Positions 10,738 to 19,257 of a DNA stretch of 64,000 bases are shown here, piece by piece. Source of the DNA: Amycolatopsis keratiniphila subsp. keratiniphila. Lineage in GTDB: Bacteria; Actinomycetota; Actinomycetes; Mycobacteriales; Pseudonocardiaceae. Numbering within the stretch: the first letter of the stretch is position 1; each line of letters opens with the position of its first letter. The notes below the pieces were generated by a model. That model ran no database searches. It was not told the origin of the DNA and saw only the letters and a program-made list of their open reading frames with translations. The DNA is taken from contig NZ_LQMT02000020.1 in NCBI RefSeq assembly GCF_001620365.2, positions 147,854-211,853 on the forward strand, given 5' to 3'. Position numbers and translations under genes: made by a program.

Positions 10738-10769
10738 AGGAGGTGCCGCGGCGCGACGCGGCACCTCCT
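10738..10769 (-). terminator. Hairpin terminator of the secreted phosphoesterase gene
   Basis: A 13-bp perfect stem (AGGAGGTGCCGCG at 10738-10750 with its complement at 10757-10769) and a 6-base loop, 8 bp past the stop at 10778. There is no T-run, as is common for GC-rich actinobacterial terminators. It separates this gene from the MFS operon transcribed in the same direction. Confidence 0.7.
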
Positions 10770-10777
10770 CACGGGAC

Positions 10778-12364
10778 TCAGTGGCAGGTGTAGGTGGGCG
10801 AGGAGTCGATCGTCTTGCCGTCGAGACCGATCAGCTGGGTCGAGAAGGCGTTGTCCGACATGTTCAGCTTGAGCACGCCGTAGGTCGAGATCGCCTTCGC
10901 GGTGGCCGGGTGTTCGGTCTTGACCGGGTAGAGGGTCGCCCCGCCACCACCGCCGATGATCTGTACCGGACCCGCCGGGTCCTTGTCACCGTCGGCGTTC
11001 TGCGGGTGGAAGCGCTCGTAGTGGTGGTCGTGCCCGTTGAGCACCAGGTCGACCTTGTTCTGGACGAGGGTCTCCCAGAGCGTGGCCATCTTGTCGTTGT
11101 CGCCGTGGTCACCCGAGGTGTAGCGCGGGTGGTGGTAGTACGCGGCGACGCAGGGCTTGGTGTTGCTCTTCAGGTCCTGCTTGATCCAGTTCAGCTGCTC
11201 GTCGCTGATCGCGTTCGCGGCCAGGCCGGGTGAGAACTCCGTGCTGTCGATGGCGACGAAGTGCCAGTTGCCCATTTCCCAGCTGTAGTAGGTCTTCCCG
11301 TTCGGCGTCGCGATCTTGCCGAAGTACTGCTTGTAGGCGCCCAGCGGAGTGTGGTCGTAGGTCTCGTGGTTGCCGGGGACCGGGTGCATGATGCTCTTGT
11401 ACTTGCCCCAGGTCTTGTCGAAGTACTTCGTGAAGTCCTCGATGTGGGCGTCGTCGTACTGGTTGTCGCCCATGGTGATCACCGCGGCCGGGTTCATCTG
11501 GCCGACCAGCGCGGCGGTCTTCGGGTGGACGCACGAGGACGAGGAGGCGGTGCACTGTTCGGCGATGTCACCGGAGGCGGCGAGGACGAACGACGAGCCG
11601 CCCGCCTGTGTGGTCGCCTGGATCTGGTTGCTGGCCGCCGAGACGTTGCCGGCGGCGTCCTTCGCGCGGACGGTGTAGGTGTACGCGGTCGACGCGCTCA
11701 GCCCGCTGTCGGTGTAGGAAGCGCTTTCCGTGGTGCCGACGACCTGGCCGTTCCGCAGCACCTCGTAGCCGCTGACGCCGACGTTGTCCGTCGAACCGGT
11801 CCACGTCAGGTCCACAGTGGACGAAGTGACCGAACCGGCCTTGAGATTGGTCGGCGCGGTGGGCGCCTGCGTGTCGCCGGAGGAGTCCGACGTTCCGTAA
11901 ACCTGCATCTCCCAAAGGGAGTAGCCGTAGCTGGTGGCCCGTTTGGTGCCGACGAGGCGCAGGTACCGGCCGCGGCCGGACAGCCCGGTGAGGTCGTCGG
12001 TCCCACCGTTTCCGTTGGTCACGGACTTGATCGGGGTCCACGCCGAGCCGTCGTTGGAGACTTCCAGGCGATACGCGGAGGCGTACGCGGCTTCCCAGTT
12101 CAGCTTGACCCGGTTGATGGCCGACGGGCCGCCGAGGTCGATGCGGATGAACTGCGGGTCCACGCCTTCCGCGCTCGCCCAGCGGGTGCTCGTCTTGCCG
12201 TCGACGGCGAGCGGGCCGCCGTAGGACGACGACTCCACCGAGGAGACGAGGACGGGTTTTCCTTGGGACAGAAGGACATCAGCGGCTTGCGCGTTGCCGC
12301 TGAGCAGCGTCGGCAACAGGATGGCTGCCGCGCCTAGTGGCAGTAGTCGGGTTCGGGCCTTCAC
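10778..12364 (-). CDS. Secreted F5/8C-FnIII-metallophosphoesterase (purple acid phosphatase-like)
   Basis: A 528-residue exported protein. Residues 1-27 form a signal peptide ending in NAQA. Then come an F5/8-type C (CBM32-like) domain (about 30-150, RWASAEGVDPQFIRIDLGG), a fibronectin type III domain (about 165-255, starting APTAPTNLKAGSV) and a calcineurin-like phosphoesterase domain (about 258-528). Metal motifs are GDNQY, GNHET, HHPRYTSGDHGD and NGHDHHYERF. Such proteins scavenge phosphate outside the cell, with the accessory domains binding polysaccharide. GTG start with GGGGAG upstream. A palindromic region precedes it, suggesting carbon- or phosphate-dependent control. Confidence 0.9.
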   Translation of the reverse strand: MKARTRLLPLGAAAILLPTLLSGNAQAADVLLSQGKPVLVSSVESSSYGGPLAVDGKTSTRWASAEGVDPQFIRIDLGGPSAINRVKLNWEAAYASAYRLEVSNDGSAWTPIKSVTNGNGGTDDLTGLSGRGRYLRLVGTKRATSYGYSLWEMQVYGTSDSSGDTQAPTAPTNLKAGSVTSSTVDLTWTGSTDNVGVSGYEVLRNGQVVGTTESASYTDSGLSASTAYTYTVRAKDAAGNVSAASNQIQATTQAGGSSFVLAASGDIAEQCTASSSSCVHPKTAALVGQMNPAAVITMGDNQYDDAHIEDFTKYFDKTWGKYKSIMHPVPGNHETYDHTPLGAYKQYFGKIATPNGKTYYSWEMGNWHFVAIDSTEFSPGLAANAISDEQLNWIKQDLKSNTKPCVAAYYHHPRYTSGDHGDNDKMATLWETLVQNKVDLVLNGHDHHYERFHPQNADGDKDPAGPVQIIGGGGGATLYPVKTEHPATAKAISTYGVLKLNMSDNAFSTQLIGLDGKTIDSSPTYTCH

Positions 12365-12437
12365 ATCGATCTCCCCGGGAATCCGTGGCGGCGGGTTGAG
12401 AGGGACGGGTGCGCGGCGTTCACTTCGAGTACACGTG

Positions 12438-12481
12438 TTCGTTTGGTAAGTTTCCTAACGAATGCGTACGGTAATCCGTAC
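12438..12481. promoter_or_regulatory. Two adjacent palindromes between the divergent phosphoesterase and HAD genes
   Basis: A 25-bp imperfect palindrome at 12438-12462 (TTCGTT...AACGAA ends, GG/CC inside) is followed at 12466-12481 by a perfect 16-bp palindrome GTACGG-TAAT-CCGTAC. They lie in the AT-richer gap between two divergent genes and are candidate operators. The binding protein is not identifiable from the window. Confidence 0.5.
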
Positions 12482-12512
12482 CACTCAGTGAGTCAAGACG
12501 TAGACTCGTCCC

Positions 12513-13157
12513 ATGACCGGCGCATTGATCTTCGACTTCGACGGGACGCTGGTCGACACCGAGGCGGCCGTCCTCGTGGCCTGGCAGGAGACCTTCCGCG
12601 CACGCGGCGACGAACTCCCCCTCGACGTCTGGCACACCGTGATCGGCACGCAGAACACCGCCGTCGCGATGTTCGAGCTGCTGGAGAAGAACGACGAGAA
12701 CCTCGACCGGGTCGCGGTCCGCACCGGCGTCCGCGCCAGGGTCACCGAACTATTGGAAACCGTGGGACCGCGTCCTGGCGTCGAGGAGTACCTCGCGGAC
12801 GCGAAGGAGCGGGGCCTGCGGCTGGCCATCGCGTCCAGCTCGACCGGCGACTGGGTCACCACACATCTGGAGCGGCTGGGCCTGACGGACACGTTCGAGG
12901 CCGTGCTCACCGGCGACCTCCACCAGGCGAAGCCGAGCCCGGACCTGTACCTGGCCGCGCTCGCCGCGCTGGACCTGCCCGCGGCCGAGGCGATCGCGTT
13001 CGAGGACTCACCGCACGGCGTCACCGCGGCGAAGGCCGCCGGGCTCGAATGCGTCGCCGTGCCGAACGCGATCACCGCGGTGCTGAACTTCGACCACGCC
13101 GACCTCGTGCTGGGCTCGCTGGCCGACAAACCACTCGGCGAACTACTCAACCGCTGA
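12513..13157 (+). CDS. HAD-superfamily hydrolase (beta-phosphoglucomutase / phosphatase-like)
   Basis: A 214-residue HAD subfamily IA enzyme. Motif I DFDGTLVDTE lies near residue 8, motif II ASSSTGDW near 110, the motif III lysine in KPSPDLYL near 147 and motif IV EDSPHGV near 168. An alpha-helical cap sits after motif I. Likely a small sugar- or nucleotide-phosphate phosphatase or mutase; the substrate cannot be told from sequence. ATG start. It is monocistronic, followed by a 21-bp repeat array. Confidence 0.9.
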   Translation: MTGALIFDFDGTLVDTEAAVLVAWQETFRARGDELPLDVWHTVIGTQNTAVAMFELLEKNDENLDRVAVRTGVRARVTELLETVGPRPGVEEYLADAKERGLRLAIASSSTGDWVTTHLERLGLTDTFEAVLTGDLHQAKPSPDLYLAALAALDLPAAEAIAFEDSPHGVTAAKAAGLECVAVPNAITAVLNFDHADLVLGSLADKPLGELLNR

Positions 13158-13182
13158 GCACCGCACGCGGTGTTCCGCCGCT

Positions 13183-13267
13183 GATCACACGAGTTACGCC
13201 TTCAAACACGCGAGTTCCGGCTTCAATCACGCGATTCACGCCTTCGATCACGTGAGTGCGGTGCCAC
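13183..13267. repeat. Tandem 21-bp array between convergent HAD and Nudix genes
   Basis: Four units in one orientation have cores GATCAC (13183), AAACAC (13204), AATCAC (13225) and GATCAC (13246), each exactly 21 bp apart, followed by variants of GCGAGTTCCGGCTTC. This is the right-half type only; the inverted left half seen at the other three sites is missing. Confidence 0.85.
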
Positions 13268-13282
13268 CCCGGCCCACAGGGC

Positions 13283-13750
13283 TCAGCCGTCGAGCAGGTC
13301 GCCCAGCCGGACGAGGAACGGGCGCTGCCCCTTGAGCAACTTCTCCTCGGCCTCGGCCAGCCCGAACCAGGCGACCCTGTCGACCTCCGGGAACTCCTGT
13401 GTCCGGCCCGACCGCGGCGGCCACTCCATCTCGAAGACGCCCGGCACGACCTGAGCCGGGTCGAGGTCGCCCTCCACCGCCCAGACCGTCACGACCTTGC
13501 CGCCGGACTGCTTCACGTCGCCGAGTGGCAGGTACTCCCCCTCCGGCGCCGGCAGCCCCAGCTCCTCCTGGAACTCGCGCCGCGCCGCGGCCTCCGGCGT
13601 CTCGTCCGGCTCGTACTCGCCCTTGGGCACCGACCAGCCGCCCGCGTCCTTCTTCGCCCAGAACGGCCCGCCCATATGCCCGAGAAGCACCTCGGTCGTC
13701 TCGCCCGACCTGCGGAAGAGCAGGATCCCGGCACTCGTCTTACCCGCCAT
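13283..13750 (-). CDS. Nudix hydrolase
   Basis: A 155-residue protein. The Nudix box fits GX5EX7REUXEEXGU exactly: G (about residue 45), E, then REFQEELGL. The fold suggests hydrolysis of a nucleoside diphosphate linked to another moiety; it resembles the MutT/Ap4A-type family with a C-terminal tryptophan region (VDRVAWFGLAEAEEKLL). ATG at 13750 is chosen; the frame stays open upstream but crosses into the DoxX gene on the other strand. Convergent with the HAD gene. Confidence 0.9.
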   Translation of the reverse strand: MAGKTSAGILLFRRSGETTEVLLGHMGGPFWAKKDAGGWSVPKGEYEPDETPEAAARREFQEELGLPAPEGEYLPLGDVKQSGGKVVTVWAVEGDLDPAQVVPGVFEMEWPPRSGRTQEFPEVDRVAWFGLAEAEEKLLKGQRPFLVRLGDLLDG

Positions 13751-13892
13751 GCCGTCCAGTCTGGCCTTGCTCCGAACGGGTGATGTGACCGGCCCGCGAA
13801 AAAAGTTTCCGCGTGGCTGTCGATTCGCGTCGAGCCCGTCCGACGCGTTGTCAGAAGCCGCCCCGACAGACACTCCCGGAAGGACCGGAACC

Positions 13893-14327
13893 ATGACGCA
13901 GACCACCGCCCCCGCCAAGACCACCGCCACCACCCCGCGTGCCGCCAAGGCACAGGGCGCGATCCAGTCCGCCGTCCGGATCGTCGTCTCGTTCCTCTTC
14001 CTCTGCCACGGTTTGCAGGGATTCGGATTCTTCGGCGGCGTCGACGGCGCGGGCGGCTCGGTCGAGCTCGGTTCCTGGCCCGGCTGGTACGGCAGCGTGA
14101 TCGAGCTCGTCGGCGCCGCGTTCGTACTGGTCGGCCTGTTCACCCGGCCGGTCGCGGTGCTCCTCTCCGGCGTCATGGCCTACGCCTACTTCACCGTGCA
14201 CGCGCCGGAAGGCCTGCTGCCGCTGCAGAACATGGGCGAGCTGTCGACCCTCTACTGCTGGATCTTCCTGCTGATCGCCGCGATCGGCCCGGGCACCTAC
14301 GCCCTCGACACCCTGCGCCGCCGCTGA
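13893..14327 (+). CDS. DoxX family membrane protein (paralog 1)
   Basis: A 144-residue, four-helix DoxX-family protein. The first helix has VSFLFLCHGLQGFGFF, helix 2 follows WPGWYGSVIELVG, and helices 3-4 contain GLFTRPVAVLLSG and FLLIAAIGPGTYALD. DoxX proteins are linked to redox and membrane oxidoreductase complexes, but the role of most members is unknown. The start at 13893 follows GGAAGGA by 7 bases. A strong terminator separates it from a second, very similar gene, so the pair arose by tandem duplication. Confidence 0.9.
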   Translation: MTQTTAPAKTTATTPRAAKAQGAIQSAVRIVVSFLFLCHGLQGFGFFGGVDGAGGSVELGSWPGWYGSVIELVGAAFVLVGLFTRPVAVLLSGVMAYAYFTVHAPEGLLPLQNMGELSTLYCWIFLLIAAIGPGTYALDTLRRR

Positions 14328-14339
14328 ACGAAAATCGCG

Positions 14340-14380
14340 AGGCCCCTTTCCTGGATTCATTCCAGGAAAGGGGCCTTTTT
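14340..14380 (+). terminator. Intrinsic terminator of DoxX gene 1
   Basis: A 16-bp perfect stem (14340-14355 and 14361-14376), a 5-base loop and five Ts. It is one of the few classical T-tailed terminators in this window and starts 13 bp after the stop. Confidence 0.92.
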
Positions 14381-14523
14381 ATCGCGTACCTGTCGATTCG
14401 CTGTCAATAAACGCGGGCATAACATGGAATTACCCCCCGAAAGAAAGTTCCCTACCGATGGGGGTATCCGGCATCCTCTATCGCATCAATGGTTTAGACC
14501 ACCTTGAGCCGGAAGGATGCGTC

Positions 14524-14949
14524 ATGACCCAGACAGCCGCCGCCACGACCACGGAGATCGGCCCGGCCGCTCCCAAGTGGCAGGGACTGGCCCTCTCAGT
14601 GGTCCGCGTCGTGGTCTCGTTCCTCTTCCTCTGCCACGGTCTGCAGAAGATGGGACTCTTCGACAAGCCCGCCGTCCCGTTCGCCACCTGGCCGGGCTGG
14701 TACGCCGGGGTGATCGAAACGGTCGGTTCGCTGCTCGTCCTGGCGGGTCTGTTCACCCGCCCGGTCGCGGTGCTTCTCTCGGGCACGATGGCGTACGCGT
14801 ACTTCGTCGTGCACCAGCCCGACGCGCTGCTGCCGTTGCAGAACAAGGGCGAGACGGCCGCGCTGTACTCCTGGATCTTCCTGCTGTTCGCGGTGGTGGG
14901 TCCGGGCACCTACGCGCTCGACACCCTGCGCCGCCGCCGCAAGTCCTGA
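14524..14949 (+). CDS. DoxX family membrane protein (paralog 2)
   Basis: A 141-residue protein with the same four-helix plan as the upstream copy (VSFLFLCHGLQKMGLF, GLFTRPVAVLLSG, GPGTYALDTLRRR). GGAAGGA lies 6 bases before the ATG. It has its own upstream region, where TACCCCC (14431-14437) and GGGGGTA (14460-14466) form a 7-bp inverted repeat, so the two copies may be regulated separately. The first copy has a longer Gly-rich loop (GGVDGAGGSVE) that this copy lacks. Confidence 0.9.
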   Translation: MTQTAAATTTEIGPAAPKWQGLALSVVRVVVSFLFLCHGLQKMGLFDKPAVPFATWPGWYAGVIETVGSLLVLAGLFTRPVAVLLSGTMAYAYFVVHQPDALLPLQNKGETAALYSWIFLLFAVVGPGTYALDTLRRRRKS

Positions 14950-14951
14950 AA

Positions 14952-15004
14952 CGCGTGAAGGCCCCCTTCCCTCGGCTGAGTCGAGGGAAGGGGGCCTTCA
15001 CGCG
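14952..15004. terminator. Perfect 23-bp hairpin between convergent DoxX2 and cvnD
   Basis: Arms 14952-14974 and 14982-15004 are fully complementary around a 7-base loop. The hairpin begins 2 bp after the DoxX2 stop and ends 7 bp before the cvnD stop. No T-run in either direction. It has the GTGAAGGCCCCCTTCC arm seen at 50922, 8292 and 53605, and could terminate both transcripts. Confidence 0.8.
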
Positions 15005-15011
15005 CAAAACG

Positions 15012-15620
15012 TCAGCGGCCCTGCGGCAACCCGGCCGCCAGGTCCGAAAGCGCCAGCACGTGCTCCATCAGCACCGTCAGCACCTGCTTCGTCGACTCGC
15101 GTTCCCGCGCGTCGCACAACAGCAGCGGGACGTCCATGCCGACGTCGAGCGCCTGCCGGACCTCCTCGGTGCCGTAGCGGTACGCGTTGTCGAAGCAGTT
15201 GACGGCGACGACGAACGGCAGCCCACGGCGTTCGAAGAAGTCGACGGCCGCGAAGCAGCTGTCGAGCCGCCGGGTGTCGGCGAGCACGACGGCGCCGAGC
15301 GCGCCTTCGGCCAGCTCGTCCCACATGAACCAGAACCGGTCCTGACCGGGCGTGCCGAACAGGTACAGGATCAGCTCGGGGTTGATGGTGATGCGACCGA
15401 AGTCGAGGGCCACCGTGGTGGTCGTCTTCTTCTCGACACCGGTGAGGTCGTCGACGCCCTCGGACGCCGCGGTGATGACCTCCTCGGTGCGCAGCGGGGG
15501 AACCTCGCTGACCGAACCGACCATCGTGGTCTTACCGACCCCGAACCCGCCGGCGATGAGGACCTTGACCGCGTTCGCGGTCAAGGATCGCCGGGGCTCA
15601 GAGTTTCCGGATGCCATCAA
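15012..15620 (-). CDS. cvnD: Conservon small GTP-binding protein CvnD
   Basis: A 202-residue Ras-like GTPase. The P-loop GGFGVGKTT is near residue 22, switch-region threonines are in EKKTTTTVALDFGR, the G3-like motif is FGTPGQDRF and the G4-like VNCFD lies near 140. It is the last gene of a cvnABCD set, overlapping the cvnC stop region (15598-15620). In Streptomyces, Cvn proteins assemble a membrane complex resembling eukaryotic G-protein coupling and influence development and secondary metabolism. An alternative start three bases downstream is possible. Confidence 0.93.
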   Translation of the reverse strand: MMASGNSEPRRSLTANAVKVLIAGGFGVGKTTMVGSVSEVPPLRTEEVITAASEGVDDLTGVEKKTTTTVALDFGRITINPELILYLFGTPGQDRFWFMWDELAEGALGAVVLADTRRLDSCFAAVDFFERRGLPFVVAVNCFDNAYRYGTEEVRQALDVGMDVPLLLCDARERESTKQVLTVLMEHVLALSDLAAGLPQGR

Positions 15621-15969
15621 GAACCGCCTGGAGTACGTGTTTGTTGGGGGTGTCGGTGACCGGGGTCGCGGTGCGGAACAGCACGAGGTTCTGCTCGATG
15701 AGGTCGCTCAGCAGCACCTTCACCACCGGCAACGGTAGATCGATGCGCGCGGCGACCTCCGCGACGGACGTCGGTCTCTGGCACAGGTTGAGGATCCGCC
15801 CGTACTCCGGTTCGAAGCCCGCGACCTCGTGCGAGGAGCGCATGGCGACGACCAGGGTGATCAGGTCGAGGCCGAGCGTGTCCGAGCGGGTGCGCCCGCC
15901 CGTGACGGCGTACGACCGGACCAGCGGCCCGGCCTCCTCCTCGAACCACGACTCGTGCCGCCCGCTCAT
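15598..15969 (-). CDS. cvnC: Conservon DUF742 protein CvnC
   Basis: A 123-residue DUF742 protein (LVRSYAVTGGRTRS near residue 14, then a winged-helix-like region CQRPTSVAEVAARIDLPLPVVKVLLSDL). The ATG at 15969 overlaps the cvnB stop as ATGA; the open frame upstream is antisense to cvnB coding and is not used. CvnC binds between the roadblock protein and the GTPase in the conservon model. Tight overlaps on both sides indicate coupled translation. Confidence 0.92.
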   Translation of the reverse strand: MSGRHESWFEEEAGPLVRSYAVTGGRTRSDTLGLDLITLVVAMRSSHEVAGFEPEYGRILNLCQRPTSVAEVAARIDLPLPVVKVLLSDLIEQNLVLFRTATPVTDTPNKHVLQAVLDGIRKL

Positions 15970-16376
15970 GGCGAAGTGGGAGTCGCGGCGCGGGGCGCCG
16001 AGGTGAGCACCGCGCCGACCCGCTTGACCATCAGGTTCATCTCGTAGGCCACGAGGCCCATGTCCGCGTCCTCCTTCGCCAGCAGCGCGAGGCACGCGCC
16101 GCGGCCCGCCGCGGTGACGAACAGGAAGGCGTGGTCCATCTCGACCATGGTCTGGCGGACGTTGCCGCCGCCGAAGTGCCGTCCCGTGCCCCGCGCGAGG
16201 CTCTGGAACGCCGACGCGACCGCGGACAGGTGCTCGCCGTCCTGCTCCGACAGGTTCCCGGACCGTCCGATGAGCAGGCCGTCGGAGGACAGGACTACCG
16301 CCCTGTCGGCCCCGCTGACGCGCTTGACCAGGTCGTCCAGCAACCAGTCGAGTTCACTGACTCCCGCGTTGGCCAT
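15966..16376 (-). CDS. cvnB: Roadblock/LC7 protein CvnB
   Basis: A 136-residue roadblock/LC7-domain protein (LDWLLDDLVKRVSGADRAVVLSSDGLLIG at the start, GRGACLALLAKEDADMG near 95). Roadblock proteins act as platforms or regulators for small GTPases such as the CvnD protein here. The start at 16376 directly abuts the cvnA stop at 16377. Second gene of the conservon. Confidence 0.93.
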   Translation of the reverse strand: MANAGVSELDWLLDDLVKRVSGADRAVVLSSDGLLIGRSGNLSEQDGEHLSAVASAFQSLARGTGRHFGGGNVRQTMVEMDHAFLFVTAAGRGACLALLAKEDADMGLVAYEMNLMVKRVGAVLTSAPRAATPTSP

Positions 16377-18884
16377 CTAGTCACGATCTCCGTACATGTC
16401 GAGGTCGGTGTAGTCGTCGGTGGGTTCGGCGTCCCGGCCGCGGCGCGTGCCCTGCTGGAACGCGGCGAGCCGGTTCCTGGCCAGCTCGGGGGTGTCCTCG
16501 CGGACCTCCTCGCGCTGGGCGGCGGGCCGGTCCTCCATCAGCTGGGGGACCAGGTTCGCCTGACGACGGCGCTGCGGCAGCGGTGGCCTGCCGGGCGCCT
16601 CGGGGCCGGGCCGCCGGGTCTGCGGCGGACGGCCGTCCTGGGGCCGGGTGTCGGCGGGCGGCCACGCCGGTGGCTGCACCGGCTGCGGACGGGCCTCGGC
16701 ACGCGCCGGTTCCGGGCGGATCGGCTCAGGCCGCGGCGTCTCCGGCCGGGGCACGCGCGGCGGGCGCGGGGGCAGCGGCGGCAACGCGCCTCCAGGCTGC
16801 TCCGGACCCTGCTGCGCCTGCGGCTGGGGCTGCGGCGCGACCGGCATGGGCACGGGCAGCTCGGGCCGCTCCGCGGGGAACTCGGTGCGGTGGCGGGCAC
16901 GGCGGCCCGGAAGCAGCGGCGCGGCCTCCGGCACCTCGGTGCTCTCGGGGTCCACCTCGTCCTCCGGCTCATCAGACGGGACCGGCGCGAGCAGGTCGGT
17001 GCGGACGAGCACGATGGCCCTGGTGCCGCCGTACGCGGATTCGCGCAGGTGCACGGAGATCCCGTGCCGTGCGGCGAGGCGCGCGACCACGAACAGGCCC
17101 AGCCGTGGCTCGGCTGACAAGGCCATGATGCCGAAGTCCGGCGGATCGGCCAACATCGCGTTCAGCTCGGCGGCCTGCTCGGCCTCGATACCGAGGCCCT
17201 GGTCCTCGACCTCGATGACGACACCCTTGCCGACCACGTTGCCCCGCAACTCGACTCGCGACTGCGGCGGCGAGAAGGAGGTCGCGTTGTCGATCAGCTC
17301 CGCGAGCAGGTGCACGAGGTCGCCGACGACCGGGCCCTGCACCGCCATCGCGGGCATCTTCGCCGTCTTCACCCTGGCGAAGTCCTCGGTCTCGGCCGAG
17401 GCGCCGCGGGTCAGCTCGGCGAGCGTCACCGGCTTGCGCCACTGACGGCCGGGCTGGCCGCCACCGAGGATGATCAGGTTCTCGGCGTTGCGGCGGGCGC
17501 GGGTGGAGAGGTGGTCCAGCTGGAAGAGCGTGTCCAGCTGCTCCGGGTCCTCCTGCTTGCGCTCGGCCTGGTCGAGCACCTTGAGCTGGCGGTGCACGAT
17601 GACCTGGCTGCGGTGCGCGATGTTGAGGAACACCGTCTTGGTGCCCTCACGGGTCCTCGCCTCTTCGACGGCGGCCGCGATGGCGGTCTGCTGAGCCTTG
17701 TTGAAGGCCTCGGCGACCTGGCCGATCTCGTCGTCGCCGTGGTCGAGGAAGTGACCCTTGTCGTCGAGATCGACGGGTTCGCCCGCCCGCACCCGGTCCA
17801 CCAGTTCCGGCAGCCGGATCTCGGCGACGTCGAGGGTGTCCTCGCGCAGCCGTGCCAGCCGCCCGATGAGCCGGTTGGACAGCCGCAGGGCGACGACGAA
17901 CACGCCGATCGCCACCAGCAGCGCGATGGCCGCGGCGATGGCCGAGGTGATCAGCGTCCGGTCGGCGTCATCGACCGCCTGCGTCGTGGCCGTACCACTC
18001 TGCTCGACGAAGCCGCGCATCATCGCGTCGCTGACGCCGCGCGCGGCCTGCAGCCACGTCTGCTCGGGGATGGGGAGCGTGGCCTTGCTGTTCTGCAGGA
18101 AGGTGTTCTCGACCGTGTTGACGGCCTTCCACGGATCACTCGCGACGAGCTGGTCGAACTTCGCCTTGACGTCCGGGAGCATCCGCGAGACCGAAGACTC
18201 CAGCTGCGAACGGTAGGAACCGACCTCCGTGACGTACGCGCGGTAGGTCTCGTCGGTGAAGCCTCCGCCCGCGACGGCCGCGGCGGCGAGGGCGTTCGCG
18301 CGCTGCATCTGGTCGATCGCGGTGAACAGCGGGACCGCCGTGATCCGCTGATACGCGTTCTCGGCGTTCGGCGCGTCCTGGGCCAGCCCGGTGAGACCGT
18401 CGACGAACTGGTCGAGGATCTGGTTGTAGAAGGTGAAGGCGTCCAGCAGCGGAAGCTGGCCGGAGTCGGCCGACTGCCGGATTTGCGGCATCTTCTGGAG
18501 GAGCCCGTTCAGCGTGGCGATGTTGCGCTGCACGCTGTCGGGCGAGTCGCCGACGAACTTCTGCAGATGCGCGGCGACACCCTGGGCGGCGGCGTCGGTT
18601 TTGGCGCGCTGCTCGGTGAGGGTGGCGTGCTGCGAGCGGTCGCCGGCGAGCTCGCGCAGCGCCAGCCGCCGCTCTTCCTGTACTTGGACGAAGAAGGGAA
18701 GAGAGGGGGCTTCCGAGTCACGGATCCGCTGCGCGTAGTCACGACCATTGACCGCGTCGAAGATCAGGTACCCGCCGATCGCCAGACCGACCAGCATCAG
18801 CGCGATGCTCGGAATGAGCGCGATCGTCAGAACGCGCGAACGAATCGAAGAGCCGCGGCCTCGTCGAAGGGAAATCTGCTTCAC
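16377..18884 (-). CDS. cvnA: Conservon sensor histidine-kinase-like protein CvnA
   Basis: An 835-residue membrane sensor. It has TM1 at about 18-40, a long extracytoplasmic all-helical domain of nitrate-sensor type (about 45-305), TM2 at about 310-333, then HAMP and a helical dimer region (IAHRSQVIVHRQLKVLD). An HATPase domain follows with an N-box-like LIDNATSFSPP and EDQGLGIE, and a Pro/Arg-rich disordered tail occupies about 650-835. The canonical phospho-acceptor histidine motif is not obvious, as in other conservon kinases. GTG start. First gene of cvnABCD. Confidence 0.92.
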   Translation of the reverse strand: MKQISLRRGRGSSIRSRVLTIALIPSIALMLVGLAIGGYLIFDAVNGRDYAQRIRDSEAPSLPFFVQVQEERRLALRELAGDRSQHATLTEQRAKTDAAAQGVAAHLQKFVGDSPDSVQRNIATLNGLLQKMPQIRQSADSGQLPLLDAFTFYNQILDQFVDGLTGLAQDAPNAENAYQRITAVPLFTAIDQMQRANALAAAAVAGGGFTDETYRAYVTEVGSYRSQLESSVSRMLPDVKAKFDQLVASDPWKAVNTVENTFLQNSKATLPIPEQTWLQAARGVSDAMMRGFVEQSGTATTQAVDDADRTLITSAIAAAIALLVAIGVFVVALRLSNRLIGRLARLREDTLDVAEIRLPELVDRVRAGEPVDLDDKGHFLDHGDDEIGQVAEAFNKAQQTAIAAAVEEARTREGTKTVFLNIAHRSQVIVHRQLKVLDQAERKQEDPEQLDTLFQLDHLSTRARRNAENLIILGGGQPGRQWRKPVTLAELTRGASAETEDFARVKTAKMPAMAVQGPVVGDLVHLLAELIDNATSFSPPQSRVELRGNVVGKGVVIEVEDQGLGIEAEQAAELNAMLADPPDFGIMALSAEPRLGLFVVARLAARHGISVHLRESAYGGTRAIVLVRTDLLAPVPSDEPEDEVDPESTEVPEAAPLLPGRRARHRTEFPAERPELPVPMPVAPQPQPQAQQGPEQPGGALPPLPPRPPRVPRPETPRPEPIRPEPARAEARPQPVQPPAWPPADTRPQDGRPPQTRRPGPEAPGRPPLPQRRRQANLVPQLMEDRPAAQREEVREDTPELARNRLAAFQQGTRRGRDAEPTDDYTDLDMYGDRD

Positions 18885-19257
18885 CGTGGTCCGTTTTCCT
18901 TCCGGCAGTTATTGGTGTCGGGTCGCCGGGGATCTCATACCCGCGGGATCCGATAGCCGGATCAACACAGCGTGGTCCGCTCCGCCCGCGAAGACGCTAG
19001 GAGACCCAAACGGGTGAGTCAAGTCCGGACGCGAAGGGTAGTCGCGTATGGCCGTGACCTGCTGACAAGAGGCGGCCGGACCAGGAAAGTCCACCACGTG
19101 GGACAGGGCGCCCGGCTAAGTGACCCACCAGTAGATCACCTGGCGGTTTAGCGCAGGCAGGGGCTTGATCGACGCTCTTCGGACACGATCAAGTCACCCC
19201 TCGCGAGGTCCGCGTCTCAGCGAAAAAGTCGACGAAAACTACTCGCCGTGACGTCGC
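18885..19257. other. Intergenic region upstream of cvnA
   Basis: 373 bp without a supported gene. It should contain the leftward cvnA promoter and the 3' end of the small membrane-protein gene. A 6-bp inverted repeat GATCCG/CGGATC with 5-base spacer is at 18947-18963. I see no clear promoter consensus, RNA or repeat-family member here. Confidence 0.6.

Noticed and set aside
15012..18884. Complete conservon with cytochrome P450 (cvnE)
   Set aside because: Only A-D are present; the next gene beyond cvnD is a DoxX protein on the other strand.
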